From a virus: DNA of 41,233 nucleotides. The stretch lies in IMG/VR virus record IMGVR_UViG_3300045119_000107, positions 1 through 41,233 of that record; one strand, given 5' to 3'. The notes below the pieces were generated by a model. That model had not been told where the DNA came from, ran no database searches, and worked only from the letters and a program-made list of their open reading frames with translations. The position numbers and the translations under genes are program-made. Below, in pieces: positions 38,911 through 41,233 of this stretch; positions within the stretch are counted from its first letter, which is position 1, and the number at the start of each line of letters is the position of its first letter.

Positions 38911-38917
38911 GACACCC

Positions 38918-39538
38918 ATGCCCAACAATATGCGTGGTTCACGAGGACAACTAATCCTAAAGTTCCTCGAAGACAACTATCCTAAGACCTATTCGAAGAA
39001 TGAACTAGCGGCCGCTTTGAAACTGCCGCCTATCTCGACCTACCGAGTCTTGACACAGATTCTAGTGCCGAGCGGTGGAGTCCTAGCAGATACTTCACGC
39101 TCACCTATTCACTACCAGTATATCAAGGGTGCAAAAATTAACATCTGGCCACCGCTTCAACTACTGGACAATCCACAGACAGAAGTCGTAATCAAACCAC
39201 AGTTCGATAATCTCCTTGCCATTTCAACTGATTACAAGACACCACCAATCAAGTTGCCGATCGCTGTCATCTACGCAGCTATCTTCTGCATGGAGATTGA
39301 TGATCCCGAAGAACGAGCGAACTACTTGGAATGGCTTGAAGCGACCGCGATCAAACTCCACCAGTATTACTTAGCATACCGTATCATCCGAACGATTCAA
39401 GCATTGCCATTGAAAGACAGACGCATTGAGAAGTTTGGTATTAGTAACAAGCTACCAAATCAACCAAAGGATGACGAAATGAGCATGACCATCCTATTCA
39501 AGCAGGAGCTTAAAAGCTTCCTGAAACAAATCCCTTGA
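38918..39538 (+). CDS. winged-helix DNA-binding protein, candidate phage regulator
   Basis: A 206-residue protein. Residues about 8-65 look like a winged helix: helix RGQLILKFLEDN, then SKNELAAALKLPPISTYRVL as helix-turn-helix, then a hairpin wing (GGVLADTSRSPIHYQY). The rest is helical and may dimerise. The gene is leaderless behind its own promoter and just downstream of the dyad region with the TACTACAGGG word. By position it is the best candidate in this window for the protein that reads the word and for self-regulation; this link is inference. Confidence 0.7.
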   Translation: MPNNMRGSRGQLILKFLEDNYPKTYSKNELAAALKLPPISTYRVLTQILVPSGGVLADTSRSPIHYQYIKGAKINIWPPLQLLDNPQTEVVIKPQFDNLLAISTDYKTPPIKLPIAVIYAAIFCMEIDDPEERANYLEWLEATAIKLHQYYLAYRIIRTIQALPLKDRRIEKFGISNKLPNQPKDDEMSMTILFKQELKSFLKQIP

Positions 39539-39563
39539 CACGTATATAGCCCACATATATGCT
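39535..39563 (+). promoter_or_regulatory. promoter, TTGACA-17-TATGCT
   Basis: TTGACA at 39535-39540 overlaps the stop codon of the winged-helix gene; TATGCT at 39558-39563; spacing 17 bp. It should drive the genes from 39609 through the helicase. The terminator hairpin of the upstream gene overlaps the start site. Confidence 0.78.
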
Positions 39564-39582
39564 TGCTTTGCAAGCAGTTTTT
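39560..39582 (+). terminator. intrinsic terminator overlapping a start site
   Basis: TGCTTGC (39560-39566) pairs with GCAAGCA (39570-39576) around TTT, followed by GTTTTT. It stops transcripts of the winged-helix gene. Transcripts from the promoter at 39535 begin inside the stem and so escape it. Confidence 0.75.
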
Positions 39583-39608
39583 CATCCAACCGGAAAGGTA
39601 GAAACGAA

Positions 39609-39764
39609 ATGAAAGTCATCATTAGTCGGGACGGAACGGTTCTCGACGCTAGCGATTGCGTGATGCTGGAATGCAATCCCGCTTGGGTTGATTACTTGAC
39701 GGATCAACTCGCAGACACCGATCGGTACAACGTTGCGATTCACCTGGGAGCAAAGAATGTCTGA
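39609..39764 (+). CDS. small protein, unknown function
   Basis: A 51-residue protein with AAAGG before its ATG. It begins with a beta hairpin (KVIISRDGTVLDASDCVML), then a short helical end. The stop overlaps the next gene start (ATGTCTGA). No family recognised; first gene of the helicase operon. Confidence 0.6.
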   Translation: MKVIISRDGTVLDASDCVMLECNPAWVDYLTDQLADTDRYNVAIHLGAKNV

Positions 39765-39915
39765 GAACTTCGAGTGGGAGTGGGCATCATTCGATGCCGA
39801 TTCGATTCCTGCCAAACAACTTGCCGCTCTCATGGTGAAGTTCGAGGCTGGCGAAATCGACAACGACACGGCGTGTGATTCCATCATGGCAATCGTGAAA
39901 GAATGGACGATCTAA
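39757..39915 (+). CDS. small acidic protein, unknown function
   Basis: A 52-residue acidic helical protein (WASFDADSIPAKQLAALMVK). I chose ATG at 39757, inside the end of the previous gene; an earlier ATG eight codons upstream lacks a site. Its TAA overlaps the helicase start. Function unknown. Confidence 0.58.
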   Translation: MSENFEWEWASFDADSIPAKQLAALMVKFEAGEIDNDTACDSIMAIVKEWTI

Positions 39916-41233
39916 TGAGCGAGTGGGACGATATTCAAGCAGCAATCAAGGCAATCCAGAAGCAACTGGAATCAATCGAGTCGGAGAACAAGTCTTGGCA
40001 GAAAGTAGCCGAGACAGCCGCTCAGCAGCACAAGGTGATCCGCAAGGATTACGATGAGCAGGTTCGTATCCTCACGAAGCAGTACGAAGACGATTCCGCT
40101 CAGCTTCGACACGATCAGGCCGCAGCGCAAACTCAAATGCGTTTGACGTATACCGAAATCGGTCTGCTGAAGGATCGTTTGAACGGTCTGAACAAGAACG
40201 CTACGACCTTGCTAGAGAGGCAGGCTGCATCACAGAAGTTGCAAGATGCTGAGAAGAAGATCATTGAAATCGCAGCTGAGTCTCTTTGGTGGACAAAGGG
40301 CGCAGAGTTCCAGAGGGAAGACATTACCTTCATCGTGAATGCTTTCCTCGAAGGTAAGCGTGGAGTTGCGAACTTCAACGATATGGGAACTGGTAAGACG
40401 ATGGAAACTGCCGGTGCCATTCAAGTCTTGACGAGACTGTTCTACACGCTCGAAGGCAGAATGCCTCGTCGTCTTTGGCTCACCAAGAAGAGCCTGATGC
40501 GATCCAACATTGCCGAAGTTCTTAAGTGGACGCCGGACGAGATGCCTGTTCTTTGCAAGGGCAGTAACCCGGAAATGATGCGAGACTTCGCAATCCAGAT
40601 GGCCGTGCAGAGCAATCAGATTCTCGTGGCCAACTACGAGGTTGCACGTTCCACGCCGCAGCTTAAGAACGTCGAGTGGGATTTCGTTATCATCGACGAG
40701 GTTCACAAACTTAAGGGCGGAGCGAATCCTCAGGGAAGTACTGCCGTGTGGGCAGCCGTGCGGGACGTTTGCAAAGCAGCACGATTCATCATCATGCTGT
40801 CCGGTACTCCGATCGTGAACCATCCCAGGGAGATGTGGAGCTACCTTCATATCTTTGATCCCGAGAAGTTCCCAGCAGCAAGCAAGGGCGCACCGGCTGC
40901 GATGTTCGAGAGAATGTTCTGCTGGGGATATGGCGAGGCTGGCATTCAGGTTGATTGGACTCGATTGATTAAGACTCTGTCTGGTCAATCATTCCGTCGG
41001 ACAAAGGCCGAGTGCAAGATTCAGCTTCCCGATCGCATTCGTGAAGAGCGCACAGTTGAAATGACTGGCGAACAGGAAGTTGCTTACGAGCAGATTCGTA
41101 CTCAGTTCTTTATGTGGCTGGACGAACAGCACGAGAAGTCACTCTCGGTCACGGCCATCATTGCACAACTTACTCGCCTGCGGCAGCTTTCGCTTTGGCC
41201 GGCTGGAATCAAAATCAAGAACGGCGACCACCG
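39915..41233 (+). CDS. SNF2-type DEAD/H helicase, partial at right edge
   Basis: At least 439 residues, cut by the window end. Residues 1-120 are a charged coiled coil. The helicase part begins near 125 with FQREDITFIVNAF, Walker A NFNDMGTGKT (153-162), motif Ia-like RRLWLTKKSL, motif II IIDEVHKLK (259-267) and motif III MLSGTPI (294-300), followed by SFRRTKAECKIQLP as in SNF2-like phage helicases. It translocates on duplex DNA and may serve replication, recombination or host-protein removal. The coiled-coil start is unusual for the family and may mediate assembly. ATG overlaps the previous stop as TAATG. Confidence 0.88.
   Translation, partial: MSEWDDIQAAIKAIQKQLESIESENKSWQKVAETAAQQHKVIRKDYDEQVRILTKQYEDDSAQLRHDQAAAQTQMRLTYTEIGLLKDRLNGLNKNATTLLERQAASQKLQDAEKKIIEIAAESLWWTKGAEFQREDITFIVNAFLEGKRGVANFNDMGTGKTMETAGAIQVLTRLFYTLEGRMPRRLWLTKKSLMRSNIAEVLKWTPDEMPVLCKGSNPEMMRDFAIQMAVQSNQILVANYEVARSTPQLKNVEWDFVIIDEVHKLKGGANPQGSTAVWAAVRDVCKAARFIIMLSGTPIVNHPREMWSYLHIFDPEKFPAASKGAPAAMFERMFCWGYGEAGIQVDWTRLIKTLSGQSFRRTKAECKIQLPDRIREERTVEMTGEQEVAYEQIRTQFFMWLDEQHEKSLSVTAIIAQLTRLRQLSLWPAGIKIKNGDH

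Larger units (their letters stand above)
38379..38917 (+). other. gene-free regulatory or origin-like region
   Basis: A 539-bp stretch with no convincing gene. It holds a 24-bp perfect palindrome and hairpin (38392-38454), AT-rich spacer DNA (38460-38600), the dyad region 38608-38780, then the promoter at 38882. The density of inverted repeats is the highest in the window. Origin, operator centre or structured RNA are all possible. Confidence 0.6.

Noticed and set aside
1-41233. Integrase, attachment site, reverse transcriptase (DGR) or toxin-antitoxin pair
   Set aside because: No tyrosine or serine integrase motif, reverse transcriptase or recognisable toxin was seen. A temperate lifestyle is therefore not shown in this window.

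Overview
This window reads as a large piece of the genome of a tailed, probably short-tailed (P22-like head and neck set) bacteriophage of an actinobacterium. The host call rests on a clear WhiB-type iron-sulfur regulator gene (12558-13031, minus), a regulator family confined to Actinobacteria and their phages, on leaderless genes placed directly behind promoters, and on TANNNT-like -10 boxes. No integrase, tRNA, rRNA, CRISPR array or insertion sequence was recognised. The window cuts the genome at both ends: the right end lies inside a helicase gene, and the leftmost frame is open to the edge.

Layout. (1) 1-12.8 kb, plus strand: small early genes (HNH nuclease, membrane microproteins, a secreted lysozyme-fold protein), an oligoribonuclease-like DEDD exonuclease, a run of disordered Gly/Pro/Gln proteins, then a replication and recombination block: Cas4/RecB-like nuclease with a probable Fe-S cluster, Sak4-like RecA-fold ATPase, ssDNA-binding-like protein, primase-helicase, family A DNA polymerase and RuvC-like resolvase. 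(2) 36.1-12.6 kb, minus strand: one long, tightly coupled late operon in the order small-terminase candidate, three surface/tail proteins, amidase endolysin, holin-like protein, large terminase, accessory proteins, portal, scaffold, major capsid, connectors, gp10-like protein, two collagen-linked fibres, four internal/ejection-type proteins, and finally whiB. (3) 36.0-41.2 kb, plus strand: zinc-binding microproteins, two regulatory intergenic regions of about 440 and 540 bp, a winged-helix DNA-binding protein, and a SNF2-type helicase running off the window.

The strongest unexplained signal is a 10-bp asymmetric word, TACTACAGGG. It occurs exactly 18 times on either strand (chance expectation is about 0.08), with several one-mismatch copies. 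It lies in genes in different reading frames, in a promoter spacer, in both arms of a terminator hairpin, in an intergenic hairpin loop, and in a dyad-rich region upstream of the winged-helix gene. This resembles in concept the distributed stoperator/operator systems of some temperate actinophages, but with a different sequence. A family of five similar promoters (extended -35 GCTTGACRC, with a shared CTAACTA-like spacer start in three of them) sits upstream of early genes, and one of them carries the word in its spacer. A second regulatory island (36826-36992) carries palindromes resembling actinobacterial iron (IdeR/DtxR) and zinc/iron (Zur/Fur) boxes, ahead of a gene set that includes two tiny Cys-rich proteins. 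Two intergenic stretches (421-518 and 2925-3109) look like structured RNAs of unknown class.
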